Shown: positions 8,086-18,116 of the stretch, one piece after another
Layout: each line of letters opens with the position of its first letter
Numbering within the stretch: the first letter of the stretch is position 1
DNA from: Allosalinactinospora lopnorensis
GTDB lineage: Bacteria; Actinomycetota; Actinomycetes; Streptosporangiales; Streptosporangiaceae
Length of the DNA: 64,000 bases
Direction: 5' to 3'
Assembly (NCBI RefSeq): GCF_000981225.1
Contig: NZ_LAJC01000006.1
Location: 56,784 to 120,783, forward strand
Notes under the pieces: generated by a model
Told to the model about the DNA's origin: nothing
Database searches by the model: none
Seen by the model: only the letters and a program-made list of their open reading frames with translations
Made by a program: the position numbers and the translations under genes

Positions 8086-8137
8086 ATCGTGGCTCCGCTG
8101 GCGCCGCCGAAAGCGCCAGTTAGGAGGGAGTAGATGG

Positions 8138-8689
8138 ATGGCGGGTGTGGGGTCGCGCGGCCGGCGCTCGACCGGCGACGAAGCACTGATCAGGTCGCTG
8201 TACAACGAACACGGGCGTGCACTGCTGGCCTACGCCACCAGGCTGACCGGGGATCGAGCAGCGGCAGAGGACGTGCTGCAGGAAACCCTCATCCGGGCTT
8301 GGCGTAACCCTGATGTCCTCGTGAACGGAAAAGGATCGGTCCGCGGATGGCTGCTCACTGTGGCACGCAACATCGTGACCGACCGCGTACGTGCCAAACG
8401 GGCCCGGCCGACGGAGGTCGCCGAAACACCGGCGAACACTCCGGTGGCCCGGGACCACGCGGACTCCGTGGTGGACATGGTGGTCGTCATGGAGGCGCTC
8501 GACAGTCTCTCCGAGGACCATCGTGATGTGTTGGTTGAGGTTTATTTCCATGGACGCAGCGTGGGTGAGGCCGCAGAGGTTCTGGGCGTGCCGCCCGGCA
8601 CGGTCAAATCCCGGTCGCACTACGCTCTACGGGCTCTGCGCCGGGCGTTCGGTGGCCGCAAGGTCGCGTTGAAGGGGGTGGCGGGATGA
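8138..8689 (+). CDS. ECF RNA polymerase sigma factor
   Basis: A 183-residue extracytoplasmic-function sigma factor. The ATG at 8138 is set by the strong TAGGAGGGA site at 8121-8129. Region 2 (about residues 18-85) includes LLAYATRLTGDRAAAEDVLQ, DVLQETLIRAW and GWLLTVARNIVTDRVRAKR. Region 4 (about 120-170) contains LSEDHRDVLVEVYFHGRSV and the recognition-helix stretch LGVPPGTVKSRSHYALRALR. The 3' end overlaps the anti-sigma gene by 4 bp (ATGA), so the two are translationally coupled. The region 4 sequence recalls the SigL/SigK-type groups of actinobacteria, but I cannot assign a numbered ECF group. Confidence 0.95.
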   Translation: MAGVGSRGRRSTGDEALIRSLYNEHGRALLAYATRLTGDRAAAEDVLQETLIRAWRNPDVLVNGKGSVRGWLLTVARNIVTDRVRAKRARPTEVAETPANTPVARDHADSVVDMVVVMEALDSLSEDHRDVLVEVYFHGRSVGEAAEVLGVPPGTVKSRSHYALRALRRAFGGRKVALKGVAG

Positions 8690-9384
8690 ACACCGCATGG
8701 CATGACGTCCAAATGCTCGGTGCCTATGTTCTCGGCACCCTTGAGCCCCGAGAAGTTACGGCGGTGGATGCCCATGTTGTGACGTGCCCGGAGTGCCGAA
8801 ATGAACTGGAGGAACTGCGGGCGATGAAGGAGAGCCTCGGTGATCTGCCGCCCGAAGCTCTGCTCGACGGGCCGCCCGAAGGCTCTGATTTGGCACTGCA
8901 ACGCACACTGCGTCAGGTGCGCTCGGAACGGACATCGATGCGGAGGCGGCGAGGGCTGGTCCTGGTCGGTGCCGCGGCCTTGGCCGCTGCTGTTCTGGCG
9001 GGGGGTGGATTCGTGGCCGGGCAGGCCGTGCTTCCTTCCTCCGAGGAACCGGAGGTCGTCGAACTGGCGTCGGAAGGCGTCCTCGCCTCCGAGGAGAATC
9101 CGGAGACCGGGGCGCGCGCCACGGTAATGCTCCAGCCCGCCGGCGACGCTGAGAGTGTGCAGGTCGACTCGGTCGTCACGGGCATTCCGGAAGGCGAGCA
9201 GTGCGAGGTCGTCGTGGTCTCCAAGGACGGAAGCAGCGAGGTCGCGACGAGCTGGATCGTCTCCGCCGAGGCGGCGTCGAAGGCCAGCGAACCGGGCGGA
9301 TCCGTGGTCATTCCTCCGGAGGAGGTCGCTTCGGTGATGGTGCGCAACGTCAATGACACGGAGTTCGTCACGGTCCCGTTCTGA
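8686..9384 (+). CDS. Zinc-binding anti-sigma factor (ZAS/RskA-like), single-pass membrane
   Basis: A 232-residue protein. The cytoplasmic N-terminal domain carries the HxxxCxxC zinc motif (H30, C34, C37 in AHVVTCPEC) with H6 as a likely further ligand; this is typical of anti-sigma domains that clamp ECF sigma factors. A transmembrane segment follows at about residues 87-112 after an RRRR stop signal. The extracytoplasmic C-terminal domain (about 113-232) has the EVVVVSKDG...VVIPPEEVASVMV strand pattern of RskA C-terminal domains, which are cut by regulated proteolysis. It overlaps the sigma gene by 4 bp and very probably binds its product. Confidence 0.93.
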   Translation: MNTAWHDVQMLGAYVLGTLEPREVTAVDAHVVTCPECRNELEELRAMKESLGDLPPEALLDGPPEGSDLALQRTLRQVRSERTSMRRRRGLVLVGAAALAAAVLAGGGFVAGQAVLPSSEEPEVVELASEGVLASEENPETGARATVMLQPAGDAESVQVDSVVTGIPEGEQCEVVVVSKDGSSEVATSWIVSAEAASKASEPGGSVVIPPEEVASVMVRNVNDTEFVTVPF

Positions 9385-9470
9385 CGACTCCCCCAAGGGA
9401 AAGCCCTGATAGGACCCGGAATTCCTGCCGGATACCGGTGAAACACCATCCCAATGGGTACTGTGAGGGC

Positions 9471-10610
9471 GTGAGTTTGATCGACTGGGACGTAGCCGTC
9501 AACACCGGTACCCGCCTTGTGCGACCCGGCCCCCAAATAGGTCTCGCCGAGGCCCGGGAGGCAGTGGCGCATCTTCGCGAGCTCTCCGTCACGGCGCAGG
9601 GCCACGTACGCGAGTTCACTGGAATGAATTCCCTGGAACCGGCCGGACCAGCAGTCATCGTTGACCGCCCCGGTTGGATCAGGGCCAATGTCGACGGGTT
9701 TCGCGTGGTACTGGAGCCTATTGTCGACCGCCTCGCCGCGGGCCGGCTGAACGGGTCCGCGGCCGGCACCATCACCACGGCGGTGGGGTCCCGGGTCACC
9801 GGGATGCAGCTCGGCGCGGTGCTCTCCTACCTGGCCGGGCGCGTGCTCGGCCAGTACGAGCTGTTCCTGCCGCCCGATCCAGATGGCACCGCTCCCGCCG
9901 GCCGTCTGACCCTGGTGGCGCCGAACATCGTGCACGCCGAGCGCGAGCTCGACGTCGATCCGCGCGACTTCCGGCTCTGGGTGTGTCTGCACGAGGAGAC
10001 CCATCGCACCCAGTTCACCTCGACACCCTGGCTGCGCGACTACGTGCAGGAGCAGATGCAGGAGTTCCTGCTCGCCTCCGACATGGACGCCGCGGCGTTC
10101 CTCGACCGGCTGCGCGCCGCGGGGGAGGCCGTCGCGGAGGTCATGCGCGGCGGCGAGGGGAACCTCATCGACGCGTTCCAGAGTGAGGGGCAGGGGGAGA
10201 TCCTGGACCGGATCACCGCTGTCATGACGTTGGCCGAAGGGCACGGCGACTACGTGATGGACGCCGTGGGGCCCGAGGTCGTGCCGTCCGTCGCCGAGAT
10301 CCGCCGCCGCTTCCAGCGCCGCCGCGAGGGGGCGAACCGGATCGACAAGATCATCCGGCAGCTCCTCGGTCTCGATCTGAAGATGAAGCAGTACGAGGAA
10401 GGCGCCGCGTTCGTGCGCGAGGTCGTCGCCAGGATCGGCATGGACGACTTCAACCGGGTGTGGGAGTCCCGCGAGACCCTCCCGACCATGGAGGAGATCC
10501 GCAACCCCGATGCCTGGGTGAACCGCGTGGTGCGTCCCATGCCGCTGCCCGGGAGCAACGGCCAGATGCTGGGCAGGCCGGACATCCAGGGGGGCGCGCC
10601 GGAGGAGTGA
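9471..10610 (+). CDS. Zinc-dependent metalloprotease (zincin_2/DUF2342 family)
   Basis: A 379-residue protein from GTG 9471 ([10 protein letters not shown]); an in-frame GTG at 9438 is an alternative without a ribosome-binding site. The zincin motif HEETH is at residues 174-178 in [14 protein letters not shown]. The upstream GQYELFLP and [19 protein letters not shown] stretches are hallmarks of the actinobacterial family often labelled zinc-dependent metalloprotease or coenzyme F420 biosynthesis-associated protein. There is no signal peptide. In relatives the gene lies between dacB and tilS, as here. Substrate unknown. Confidence 0.9.
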   Translation: MSLIDWDVAVNTGTRLVRPGPQIGLAEAREAVAHLRELSVTAQGHVREFTGMNSLEPAGPAVIVDRPGWIRANVDGFRVVLEPIVDRLAAGRLNGSAAGTITTAVGSRVTGMQLGAVLSYLAGRVLGQYELFLPPDPDGTAPAGRLTLVAPNIVHAERELDVDPRDFRLWVCLHEETHRTQFTSTPWLRDYVQEQMQEFLLASDMDAAAFLDRLRAAGEAVAEVMRGGEGNLIDAFQSEGQGEILDRITAVMTLAEGHGDYVMDAVGPEVVPSVAEIRRRFQRRREGANRIDKIIRQLLGLDLKMKQYEEGAAFVREVVARIGMDDFNRVWESRETLPTMEEIRNPDAWVNRVVRPMPLPGSNGQMLGRPDIQGGAPEE

Positions 10611-10656
10611 TCCCGCGGCGGGCGGGAAGCGCGGTATCCGGCACTATCGTGCAGGT

Positions 10657-11628
10657 ATGACCGGACCTCCAGCCGCCGTGGCCGACGTGCGGTCCGCCGT
10701 TCGGAAGGCGCTCAAAGGCGTGGAGGCGGGCGGCCTGGTCGTCGTGGCGTGCAGCGGAGGAGCCGATTCACTCGCGCTGGCCGGAGCCACCGCGTTCACC
10801 GCTCCGCGTATGGGGCTGCGCGCCGCCGGTGCCACGATCGACCACGGTCTCCAGGACGGCTCGGCGGAGCATGCCGCGGAGGTCCGCGACACACTCCGCG
10901 GGCTCGGGCTCGATCCCGTCCGCAGCGTTGCCGTGGCCGTGGGCCGTGCGGGCGGCCCCGAGGGAGCCGCGCGCAGGGCCCGCTACGCCGCGCTCGACGA
11001 GATCGCCGACCAGACGGGCGCGAGCGCGATCCTGCTCGGCCACACCCGTGACGACCAGGCCGAGACGGTGCTGCTGCGACTCGCCCGCGGCTCTGGTGCC
11101 CGGTCACTGGCCGGGATGTCCCCGTCCGCCGGCCGCTACCTGCGGCCGCTGCTCGGTCTCGACCGTGCCACCGTGCACGCCGCCTGCGAGCTGATGGGGC
11201 TCTCCCCCTGGAAGGACCCGCACAACACCGACCCCGCCTACGCCCGTTCCCGGGTCCGGCACGAGGCGCTGCCCGCCCTCGAAGGCGTGCTCGGCCCGGG
11301 CATCGCCGACGCCCTCGCCCGCACCGCCGGGCTGCTGCGCGACGATGCCGACGCCCTGGACACCTGGGCCGATCGCGCGGAGAAGGACGCCCTTTGCGGC
11401 CCCGGAGAACTGGATGTGCCCACACTCGCCGGACTGCCGCGCGCCGTCCGGACCCGGGTACTGCGCCGCACGGCGATCGCGGCCGGCAGCCCGGCAGGCG
11501 CGCTTACGGCCCGGCACGTCGCCGAGCTGGACCGGCTGGTCTGCGAGTGGCGCGGACAATCGCATGTGGACCTGCCCGGAGCGCTGCGCGGGCGGCGTGT
11601 CGCCGGCCGGATCGCGATCGCCCCGTGA
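10657..11628 (+). CDS. tilS: tRNA(Ile)-lysidine synthase
   Basis: Attaches lysine to C34 of the tRNA-Ile CAU anticodon, changing decoding from AUG to AUA. At 323 residues it is the short actinobacterial form. The PP-loop ATP-binding motif SGGADS is at residues 33-38 in [15 protein letters not shown]. The second conserved block, [20 protein letters not shown], follows, and then the PLLGL and [12 protein letters not shown] segments. It lies 46 bp after the metalloprotease gene and upstream of hpt, the order common to bacteria generally (tilS-hpt-ftsH). The gene is essential in most bacteria. Confidence 0.96.
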   Translation: MTGPPAAVADVRSAVRKALKGVEAGGLVVVACSGGADSLALAGATAFTAPRMGLRAAGATIDHGLQDGSAEHAAEVRDTLRGLGLDPVRSVAVAVGRAGGPEGAARRARYAALDEIADQTGASAILLGHTRDDQAETVLLRLARGSGARSLAGMSPSAGRYLRPLLGLDRATVHAACELMGLSPWKDPHNTDPAYARSRVRHEALPALEGVLGPGIADALARTAGLLRDDADALDTWADRAEKDALCGPGELDVPTLAGLPRAVRTRVLRRTAIAAGSPAGALTARHVAELDRLVCEWRGQSHVDLPGALRGRRVAGRIAIAP

Positions 11629-11729
11629 TCCGGGGTGTCCAGAGGACGGGCGGCCCGTGGCGGAGAGTTCGCCCCCTTTATTCTGGTTGGCGTCGAACAA
11701 CCGCGAGCCGAGCAGCGAGGCAGTGAAGC

Positions 11730-12284
11730 GTGGACGCCAAAGATGTGGGCGATGACCTTGAGAAGGTCCTGGTCACCGAGGACCAGATCAAAGCCCGGAC
11801 CCGAGAGCTGGCCGCCGAGATCGACGTCGACTACGCGGACAGGGACCTGCTGCTCGTCGGTGTTTTGAAGGGCGCCGTCATGGTGATGGCCGACCTCGCC
11901 CGCGACCTGCACCACCCCTGCGCCATGGACTGGATGGCGGTATCGTCCTACGGGGCGGGAACAACGTCGTCCGGCGTGGTGCGTATCCTGAAGGACCTCG
12001 ACACGGACATCAAGGACCGCAATGTCCTGATCGTCGAGGACGTCATCGACTCCGGGCTCACGTTGTCCTGGCTGGTGGGTAACCTGAGGTCGCGGGGGCC
12101 CGCCTCCGTCGAGATCTGCACCATGGTGCGCAAGCCGCTCGCCTTCGACGTCGATCTGAAGGTCAAGTACATCGGCTTCGACCTTCCGAGCGAGTTCATC
12201 GTCGGCTACGGGCTGGACTACGCCGAGAAGTACCGGAACCTGCCGTTCATCGGTACGCTCGCGCCGCACGTGTATCGGAGTTGA
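11730..12284 (+). CDS. hpt: Hypoxanthine phosphoribosyltransferase
   Basis: Salvages hypoxanthine and guanine to IMP and GMP using PRPP. It is 184 residues from GTG 11730. The PRPP-binding signature [15 protein letters not shown] is at residues 99-113, and the [16 protein letters not shown] and [14 protein letters not shown] loops of the type I PRTase fold are present. In Bacillus and others TilS and HprT act together at the ftsH promoter; the adjacent ftsH here keeps that layout, though the functional link is not shown for actinomycetes. Confidence 0.96.
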   Translation: MDAKDVGDDLEKVLVTEDQIKARTRELAAEIDVDYADRDLLLVGVLKGAVMVMADLARDLHHPCAMDWMAVSSYGAGTTSSGVVRILKDLDTDIKDRNVLIVEDVIDSGLTLSWLVGNLRSRGPASVEICTMVRKPLAFDVDLKVKYIGFDLPSEFIVGYGLDYAEKYRNLPFIGTLAPHVYRS

Positions 12285-12637
12285 GTCGGCGCGGTACGCA
12301 CGAGGGTGCGGGTTCCCCCTGTGTCCGGGGGCGGGAACAACCGGACCGCCCATGCGCGTTGGTGTCTTGATGGAGTAGTACTGCTGCGGACGACCCGACG
12401 TGTGAACGCGCTCGGTCATGAGGGGGTGTACCGTCGATTATCCCGCAGCATCATAGGGGAATACATGTCCGATAGGTCCCGCTTCCAGCGGCCATAAGGC
12501 TCACCGGTGGAGCAGGAGAACACGGCCGTGACGAACGCGTTCGCACCGCTCGCCTGCCCGCACCGGTCCGGGGCTTCCGTGCTGTTCGGGGCGGGCCGCC
12601 TGGTCAGGAGGGACGGACCCAGCGGGGTTCCGTATAG
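12285..12637. other. Intergenic region upstream of ftsH, 353 bp
   Basis: Contains an imperfect hairpin, GTTCCCCC (12312-12319) with GGGGGCGGGAAC (12327-12338), that may terminate hpt. The remainder is probably the ftsH promoter and leader. An AGGAGGGA sequence near 12606-12613 looks like a ribosome-binding site but lies about 24 nt from the ftsH ATG, too far for normal use. No gene is supported here. Confidence 0.5.
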
Positions 12638-14674
12638 ATGAATCTCAAGCGCTTGTACCGTGGGCCGTGGCCGTGGATCCTGGCCATCGGCCTCATTCTC
12701 ATTGCTGTCTTCCAGTTCACCAACCTGGGCGGCGGGGCCGACCCGGAAAAGGTCGACACCTCGCGGGTCTTCGACCTGATCGAGAACGACCAGGTCGACA
12801 ATGCCCAACTCATCGACAAGGAACAGCGCATCGAGCTGACCACCACCGATGGTGAGGTCTACGAAGCGTACTGGGTCGAGGGGCAGGGGTACGACCTCGC
12901 GAAGGAGCTCCAGAGCCTGGAAGAGGGGGGCGGGAACCTCAGCTCCTACGACGTCGAGGTTCCCCAGGACAGCATGTTCGCCTCCTTGATGTTCAGCTTC
13001 CTGCCGCTGATCATCATCATCGCCATCTTCCTGTTCATCATGAACCAGATGCAGGGCGGCGGCTCCCGGGTGATGAACTTCGGCAAGTCCAAGGCCAAGC
13101 TGATCACCAAGGACACCCCCAAGAGCACGTTCGCCGATGTTGCCGGCTCGGATGAGGCGATCGAGGAGCTCCACGAGATCAAGGAGTTCCTGCAGAACCC
13201 GGCCAAGTTCCAGTCCATGGGAGCCAAGATCCCCAAGGGCGTTCTGCTCTTCGGCCCACCCGGAACCGGCAAGACGCTGCTGGCGCGCGCCGTCGCGGGC
13301 GAGGCCGGGGTGCCGTTCTACTCCATCTCCGGATCGGACTTCGTCGAGATGTTCGTCGGTGTCGGCGCCTCTCGGGTGCGCGACCTCTTCGAGCAGGCCA
13401 AGGCGAACGCTCCCGCGATCATCTTCGTCGACGAGATCGACGCTGTGGGTCGCCATCGGGGCGCCGGCATGGGCGGAGGGCACGACGAGCGCGAGCAGAC
13501 CCTCAACCAGATGCTCGTCGAGATGGACGGCTTCGACGTCAAGAGCGGTGTGATCCTCATCGCAGCGACCAACCGCCCCGACATCCTCGACCCCGCGCTG
13601 CTCCGCCCGGGCCGTTTCGACCGGCAGATCGTCGTGGACCGGCCGGACATGGAGGGCCGCAAGGGCATCCTGCAGGTCCATGCCAAGGGCAAGCCCGTCG
13701 CCGACGACGTCGACTTCGACGTCATCGCGCGGCGGACCTCGGGCATGACCGGCGCCGACCTGCAGAACGTCGTGAACGAGGGCGCGCTGCTCTCGGCGCG
13801 GGCCGGCCGGAACGAGATCGACATGGCCACGCTCGAGGAGGCCATCGACCGCGTCATGGCCGGGCCCGAGAAGAAGACCCGGGTGATGTCGGACGCGGAG
13901 AAGAAGGTCATCGCCTACCACGAGGGCGGGCACGCGCTCGTGGGCCACGCGCTGCCCAACGCCGACCCCGTCCACAAGATCACCATCCTCCCGCGCGGCC
14001 GTGCGCTCGGCTACACGATGTCGGTGCCGCTGGAGGACAAGTTCCTCACCTCGCGCTCGGAGATGATGGACCAGCTCGCGATGATGCTGGGTGGGCGTGC
14101 CGCCGAGGAGCTCGTGTTCCACGAGCCCACCACGGGTGCGGCGAACGATATCGACAAGGCCACCAGCCTGGCCCGCAACATGGTCACCGAGTACGGGATG
14201 AGTGAGCGGCTCGGCGCACGCAAGTTCGGCAGCGGCAACAGCGAGCCGTTCCTGGGCCGTGAGATGTCGCACGCCCGCGAGTACTCGGAGGAGATCGCTT
14301 CCCTCATCGACGAGGAGGTGCGCAGGCTGATCGAGTCCGCGCACGACGAGGCGTGGGAGATCCTGGTCGAGTACCGGGACGTCCTGGACGATCTGGTGCT
14401 CAACCTGCTGGAGAAGGAGACCCTCTCCAAGGGGCAGGTTCTGAAGATCTTCGCGCCGATCGTGAAACGCCCGTCGCGGGGATCCTACAAGGGGTACGGC
14501 AAGCGGCAGCCCTCCGCCCAGCCGCCTGTGCGGACCCCCAAGGAACTGGCGGTTATGGGGCCCAAGGACGTCGAGGGGCTCAGTTCCGGCGGCAACGGCC
14601 AGGGAGAGTGGTCGGGCGGTGACGCCTGGCGGGGCGACTCCGACAGAGGCGGCGCCTCCAGGGATCAGTCGTGA
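12638..14674 (+). CDS. ftsH: ATP-dependent zinc metalloprotease FtsH
   Basis: Membrane-bound AAA+ protease that extracts and degrades membrane and soluble proteins. It is 678 residues. Transmembrane segments lie at about 11-29 and 113-137 around a small periplasmic domain. The AAA domain has Walker A GPPGTGKT (206-213), Walker B IIFVDEID (261-268) and the second-region-of-homology GRFDRQ. The zinc site HEGGH is at 428-432. The C-terminal tail is Pro/Gly-rich. No strong Shine-Dalgarno is visible next to the ATG. The stop overlaps the folE start (GTGA), so ftsH heads the folate operon. Confidence 0.98.
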   Translation: MNLKRLYRGPWPWILAIGLILIAVFQFTNLGGGADPEKVDTSRVFDLIENDQVDNAQLIDKEQRIELTTTDGEVYEAYWVEGQGYDLAKELQSLEEGGGNLSSYDVEVPQDSMFASLMFSFLPLIIIIAIFLFIMNQMQGGGSRVMNFGKSKAKLITKDTPKSTFADVAGSDEAIEELHEIKEFLQNPAKFQSMGAKIPKGVLLFGPPGTGKTLLARAVAGEAGVPFYSISGSDFVEMFVGVGASRVRDLFEQAKANAPAIIFVDEIDAVGRHRGAGMGGGHDEREQTLNQMLVEMDGFDVKSGVILIAATNRPDILDPALLRPGRFDRQIVVDRPDMEGRKGILQVHAKGKPVADDVDFDVIARRTSGMTGADLQNVVNEGALLSARAGRNEIDMATLEEAIDRVMAGPEKKTRVMSDAEKKVIAYHEGGHALVGHALPNADPVHKITILPRGRALGYTMSVPLEDKFLTSRSEMMDQLAMMLGGRAAEELVFHEPTTGAANDIDKATSLARNMVTEYGMSERLGARKFGSGNSEPFLGREMSHAREYSEEIASLIDEEVRRLIESAHDEAWEILVEYRDVLDDLVLNLLEKETLSKGQVLKIFAPIVKRPSRGSYKGYGKRQPSAQPPVRTPKELAVMGPKDVEGLSSGGNGQGEWSGGDAWRGDSDRGGASRDQS

Positions 14675-15297
14675 GCGGTTACGCGGAGGAACCGGAACTC
14701 GACCTCCCGCTGGTGACTCCCACCAGCGGGGGCGTCGACCAGCCGCGGATCGAGAAGGCGGTCCGGGAGATCCTCCTCGCCATTGGCGAGGATCCGGACC
14801 GCGAAGGCCTGCGGGAGACGCCCGCACGGGTGGCGCGGGCCTACGAGGAGCAGTTCGCCGGGCTCTCGCAGAACCCCAAGGACGTGCTCACCACCGTCTT
14901 CGAGGCCGGCCACGAAGAGATGGTGCTGGTCAAGGACATCGAGCTGTACTCGACCTGCGAGCATCACCTGGTGCCCTTCTACGGGAGCGCGCATGTCGGC
15001 TACATTCCGAACAACAGGGGGCAGATCACCGGGCTGTCCAAGCTGGCCCGGCTGGTCGACGTCTACGCCCGCCGGCCGCAGATCCAGGAGCGCCTCACCT
15101 CCGAGGTGGCCGACGCGGTCATGACGTCCCTGGAGCCCCGGGGCGTGATCGTGGTGATCGAGGCCGAACATCTCTGCATGACCATGCGCGGCGTGCGCAA
15201 GCCCGGGGCCAAGACGGTCACCTCCGCGGTGCGCGGGGACTTCCGCAACCGCGATCGCACCCGCGCGGAGGCCATGAGCCTCATCCTGGGGCACTAG
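14671..15297 (+). CDS. folE: GTP cyclohydrolase I
   Basis: Converts GTP to 7,8-dihydroneopterin triphosphate, the first step of folate synthesis. It is 208 residues from GTG 14671, overlapping ftsH by 4 bp. Zinc ligands C96 and H99 (in [10 protein letters not shown]) and C169 (in [11 protein letters not shown]) are all present. The [20 protein letters not shown] strand is typical of the homodecameric type IA enzyme. It is followed 48 bp later by folP, so the operon supplies both the pterin precursor and the enzyme that joins it to pABA. Confidence 0.98.
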   Translation: MSGYAEEPELDLPLVTPTSGGVDQPRIEKAVREILLAIGEDPDREGLRETPARVARAYEEQFAGLSQNPKDVLTTVFEAGHEEMVLVKDIELYSTCEHHLVPFYGSAHVGYIPNNRGQITGLSKLARLVDVYARRPQIQERLTSEVADAVMTSLEPRGVIVVIEAEHLCMTMRGVRKPGAKTVTSAVRGDFRNRDRTRAEAMSLILGH

Positions 15298-15345
15298 CGA
15301 GAAGTGGGGTCGCAGCGGTAGCCCTGAGTCTCATAGGGTGACGGC

Positions 15346-16251
15346 ATGACGCCGATGAACAAGCCGCCGGGGCTTCCCGACCGGGACCGCTGCCTGGTCA
15401 TGGGGGTTGTGAATGTCACCCCGGACTCGTTCTCCGATGGTGGGGCGTGGTTCGATCCAGGGCGGGCGATCGAGCACGGGCTGCGCCTCGTCGAGGAGGG
15501 GGCCGACATCATCGACGTCGGCGGGGAGTCCACCCGGCCCGGAGCGCAGCGGGTATCACGCGACGAGGAGATCCGCCGGGTCGACCCGGTCGTCCGGGAG
15601 TTGGTGCGACAGGGCGTTCCCGTCAGCATCGACACCATGCGCGCAGAGGTGGCCGACCACGCCGTACAGGCGGGCGCACGGCTGGTGAACGACGTAAGCG
15701 GGGGACTCGCCGATCCCTCCATGGCGCGGCTGGTCGCCGGGAGCGGAGTGGCATACGTGCTGATGCACTGGCGCGGGTACAGCCACGACATGCAGAACCG
15801 CGCGGTCTACACCGACGTCGTCAAAGAGGTTCACGAGGAGTTGCGGCAACGCCTGGACTCGGTGGTCGACGAGGGGGTCGACCCCCGGCAGATCATCCTC
15901 GACCCCGGATTGGGCTTCGCCAAGCGACCCGAGCACGCCCACAACTGGGCCCTGCTCTCCCACCTCGACACCTTCCACGAGCTGGGGCATCCGCTGCTGG
16001 TGGCGGGTTCACGGAAACGCTTCCTCGGCCGACTGCTCAGTGACGCCGAAGGCCACGAGCGCGTCTTCACCGGGTGCGACGACGCCACCGTCGCGCTCAC
16101 CACGCTGTCCGCCGACCGGGGAGCCTGGTGCGTGCGAGTGCACGACGTCCGGCCCAACGCCGACGCGGTGCGGGTGGCGGCCGCGTGGCGTACCGGAGGA
16201 ACCGAGCTCGACGAAGGGCGTGCCGACCCTATCGGCCGGAGCGGCCTGTGA
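15346..16251 (+). CDS. folP: Dihydropteroate synthase
   Basis: Condenses 6-hydroxymethyl-dihydropterin pyrophosphate with p-aminobenzoate; the sulfonamide target. It is 301 residues from ATG 15346. Signature 1, VMGVVNVTPDSFSDGG (18-33), includes the Mg-binding N23; signature 2, DVGGESTRPGAQRVS, follows, as do VSIDTMRAEVA, LVNDVSGG and the pterin-loop SRKRFLGRL. The C-terminus runs about 25 residues past the barrel. The stop overlaps the start of the next gene by 4 bp (GTGA), so translation is coupled. Confidence 0.97.
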   Translation: MTPMNKPPGLPDRDRCLVMGVVNVTPDSFSDGGAWFDPGRAIEHGLRLVEEGADIIDVGGESTRPGAQRVSRDEEIRRVDPVVRELVRQGVPVSIDTMRAEVADHAVQAGARLVNDVSGGLADPSMARLVAGSGVAYVLMHWRGYSHDMQNRAVYTDVVKEVHEELRQRLDSVVDEGVDPRQIILDPGLGFAKRPEHAHNWALLSHLDTFHELGHPLLVAGSRKRFLGRLLSDAEGHERVFTGCDDATVALTTLSADRGAWCVRVHDVRPNADAVRVAAAWRTGGTELDEGRADPIGRSGL

Positions 16252-16685
16252 AATCCCGCCACGAGGTCATAGAGCGCGTGGCCGAAGCTAACACCCAGTT
16301 CTACGGGGCGATCGAGAACGGCGACATCGATCTCATGCGCCGGGTCTGGGCCGAGGAGGACGAGGCCCCGGATCTCGTCTGTGTGAACCCGGGCTGGCCG
16401 CTGCTGCGCGGCCGCGCCGAGATCATGCGCGCGTGGGCGCTGATCATGGCCAACGTTCCCTACATCCAGTACGTGCTGACCGAGACCAAGATCGGGGTGA
16501 GCGGCGACACCGCGATGGTCACCTGCGAGGAGAACGTCCTCACGGCCGAGGAGGACACTCCCGGCTTCATCGCGGGCGGCCAGGTGGTCACCACGAACCT
16601 GTTCGTGCACACCGCGCAGGGCTGGCGGATGTGGTCGCACCACGCGTCGCCGGTGCTGCTCGACGAGGACGAGGACGAGGCCTGA
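16248..16685 (+). CDS. SnoaL/NTF2-like family protein
   Basis: A 145-residue protein from GTG 16248, overlapping folP by 4 bp. It has an NTF2-like cone fold pattern: helix 1 VIERVAEANTQFYGAIENGD, then MRRVWAEEDEAPDLVCVNPG, GRAEIMRAWALIM, and paired strands ending in LFVHTAQGWRMWSHHASPVL. The sequence closely follows the small NTF2-like proteins commonly placed between folP and folB in actinomycetes. The conserved operon position suggests a pterin- or folate-related role, but none is established. It ends in an acidic tail (DEDEDEA). The next gene starts one base after its stop. Confidence 0.88.
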   Translation: MKSRHEVIERVAEANTQFYGAIENGDIDLMRRVWAEEDEAPDLVCVNPGWPLLRGRAEIMRAWALIMANVPYIQYVLTETKIGVSGDTAMVTCEENVLTAEEDTPGFIAGGQVVTTNLFVHTAQGWRMWSHHASPVLLDEDEDEA

Positions 16686-16686
16686 G

Positions 16687-17076
16687 GTGACCGGGGAGCC
16701 GCAGCGGTTGGATCGGCTGGACCGGATCGCGGTGCGCGGGTTGCGCGCCCGGGGACACCACGGTGTGTTCGAGGAGGAGCGCCGCAAGGGACAGGAGTTC
16801 CTGGTCGACGTCGTCCTCGGGGTGGACACCCGCGAAGCGGCGCGCACCGACGACCTCGCGCACACCGTCCACTACGGTGTCCTCAGCGAACGCCTGGTCG
16901 AGGTGGTCGAGGGCGAGCCGGTGGATCTGATCGAGACGCTGGCCGGCAGGCTCGCGGAGGTCTGCCTGGCCGACCCGGCGGTGCACGAGGCGGAGGTCAC
17001 CGTGCACAAGCCGGAAGCCCCGATTCCCTACGAGTTCGCCGATGTCACCGTCACGATCCTGCGGAGGCGCCAATGA
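16687..17076 (+). CDS. folB: Dihydroneopterin aldolase
   Basis: Cleaves 7,8-dihydroneopterin to 6-hydroxymethyl-dihydropterin and glycolaldehyde. It is 129 residues from GTG 16687. Family features include LRARGHHGVFEEERRKGQEF near the N-terminus, VHYGVLSERLVEVVEGEPVD in the middle, and the C-terminal VTVHKPEAPIPYEFADVTVT with the K of the catalytic KP motif. The start lies 1 bp after the NTF2-like gene, and the stop overlaps folK by 4 bp, indicating coupled translation within the folate operon. Confidence 0.96.
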   Translation: MTGEPQRLDRLDRIAVRGLRARGHHGVFEEERRKGQEFLVDVVLGVDTREAARTDDLAHTVHYGVLSERLVEVVEGEPVDLIETLAGRLAEVCLADPAVHEAEVTVHKPEAPIPYEFADVTVTILRRRQ

Positions 17077-17594
17077 CCTCGCCCGTCGGCGTCCGGCGGG
17101 TGGTGCTGTCGTTGGGCAGCAACCTCGGCGAGCGGATGGACAACCTGCAGGGCGCGGTCGACGCCCTGTTCGACCCCCACGGCCTGACGCTGGTGGCGCT
17201 GTCCCCCGTGTATGAGACCGCGCCGGTAGGCGGACCGGAGCAGGGGTCCTATCTCAACGCGGTCGTGCTGGCCGACAGCGCACTGGCCCCCGAGACCCTG
17301 CTGGAGCGCACGCAGAACGTGGAGGAGGCGCTGCACCGCGTCCGCGAGGAGCGCTGGGGGCCGCGCACCCTGGACGTCGACATCATCGCCTACGGCGACG
17401 AGATCCGCGACGATCCCGCACTCGTCCTACCGCACCCGCGTGCACACGAGCGCGCCTTCGTGCTACGTCCTTGGGCCGACGTCGATTCCGAGGCCGCCAT
17501 CCCCGGGGTGGGAGCGGTGCGGACGCTTATCGGCGATGTCGCGGACCAGAAACTGCGCCGGCGCGACGATCTCGTGCTGCGGACACCGTACTGA
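17073..17594 (+). CDS. folK: 2-amino-4-hydroxy-6-hydroxymethyldihydropteridine pyrophosphokinase
   Basis: Transfers pyrophosphate from ATP to 6-hydroxymethyl-dihydropterin, making the substrate for folP. It is 173 residues. The N-terminal VVLSLGSNLGERMDNLQGAV, the middle SPVYETAPVGGPEQGSYLNA and the signature RWGPRTLDVDIIAYGD with the paired metal-binding aspartates are all intact, as is LPHPRAHERAFVLRPWADV. With folE, folP and folB this gives the pterin branch in one operon. Confidence 0.97.
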   Translation: MTSPVGVRRVVLSLGSNLGERMDNLQGAVDALFDPHGLTLVALSPVYETAPVGGPEQGSYLNAVVLADSALAPETLLERTQNVEEALHRVREERWGPRTLDVDIIAYGDEIRDDPALVLPHPRAHERAFVLRPWADVDSEAAIPGVGAVRTLIGDVADQKLRRRDDLVLRTPY

Positions 17595-17624
17595 GGAACG
17601 CGAGGACCGACCGGCAAGGAGCAC

Positions 17625-18116
17625 ATGGACAAGCACCCGCACCAGGGCAGCGTGCAGCCGACCGGCTGGCAGCTGCTGTTAGGGATCATCCTGTTCAGCA
17701 CGATGGTCGCCTTCGTTGTCGTGGACCAGGCGTACGGAGCCTTCCCCCTGCTGCCGTGGACGGCGATCCCGACCCTCGCCCTGCTCGCGCTGGGGGAGGG
17801 GATCGCTGCGGTGCACACCCGTCGCCGGATCCGGCGGGTCCCCGGGACGGTGTCGATGGAGCCCTTGAGCGCCGCGCGGCTGGTCGCGCTGGCCAAGGCC
17901 AGCGCGCTCTTCGCGGCGCTGATGATCGGTGCGTTCGGCGGCACGGTGCTGGCCTTGCTGAGCAGGCTGAACGCCCCCGCTTCCCGCGCCGACGCGTTCA
18001 CGGCGGGCGGGACGCTGCTCGCGGCGGCCCTGCTCCTGGCGGCGGCCCTGTTCCTGGAGCACGCCTGCCGGGTCCCCGAGGAGGCAGAGGACGAAGATCC
18101 GCCCCGGTCGGAGTAG
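17625..18116 (+). CDS. DUF3180 family membrane protein
   Basis: A 163-residue integral membrane protein, 30 bp after folK, with an AAGGAG ribosome-binding site. Four hydrophobic segments are visible at about residues 14-34, 41-58, 88-113 and 127-146, and the C-terminus is acidic. The sequence around LSAARLVALAKASALFAALM and the short loop after HTRRRIRRVPG match DUF3180 proteins, which end the actinobacterial folate operon. Function unknown; transport or membrane organisation around this operon is speculation. Confidence 0.85.
   Translation: MDKHPHQGSVQPTGWQLLLGIILFSTMVAFVVVDQAYGAFPLLPWTAIPTLALLALGEGIAAVHTRRRIRRVPGTVSMEPLSAARLVALAKASALFAALMIGAFGGTVLALLSRLNAPASRADAFTAGGTLLAAALLLAAALFLEHACRVPEEAEDEDPPRSE

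Noticed and set aside
12416..14827. 803-codon open frame antisense to ftsH
   Set aside because: It is a G+C-driven shadow of ftsH; no ribosome-binding site and no recognisable domain.
16248..16685. Polyketide cyclase (SnoaL) function for the NTF2-like protein
   Set aside because: The fold is shared, but the context is the folate operon with no polyketide genes.
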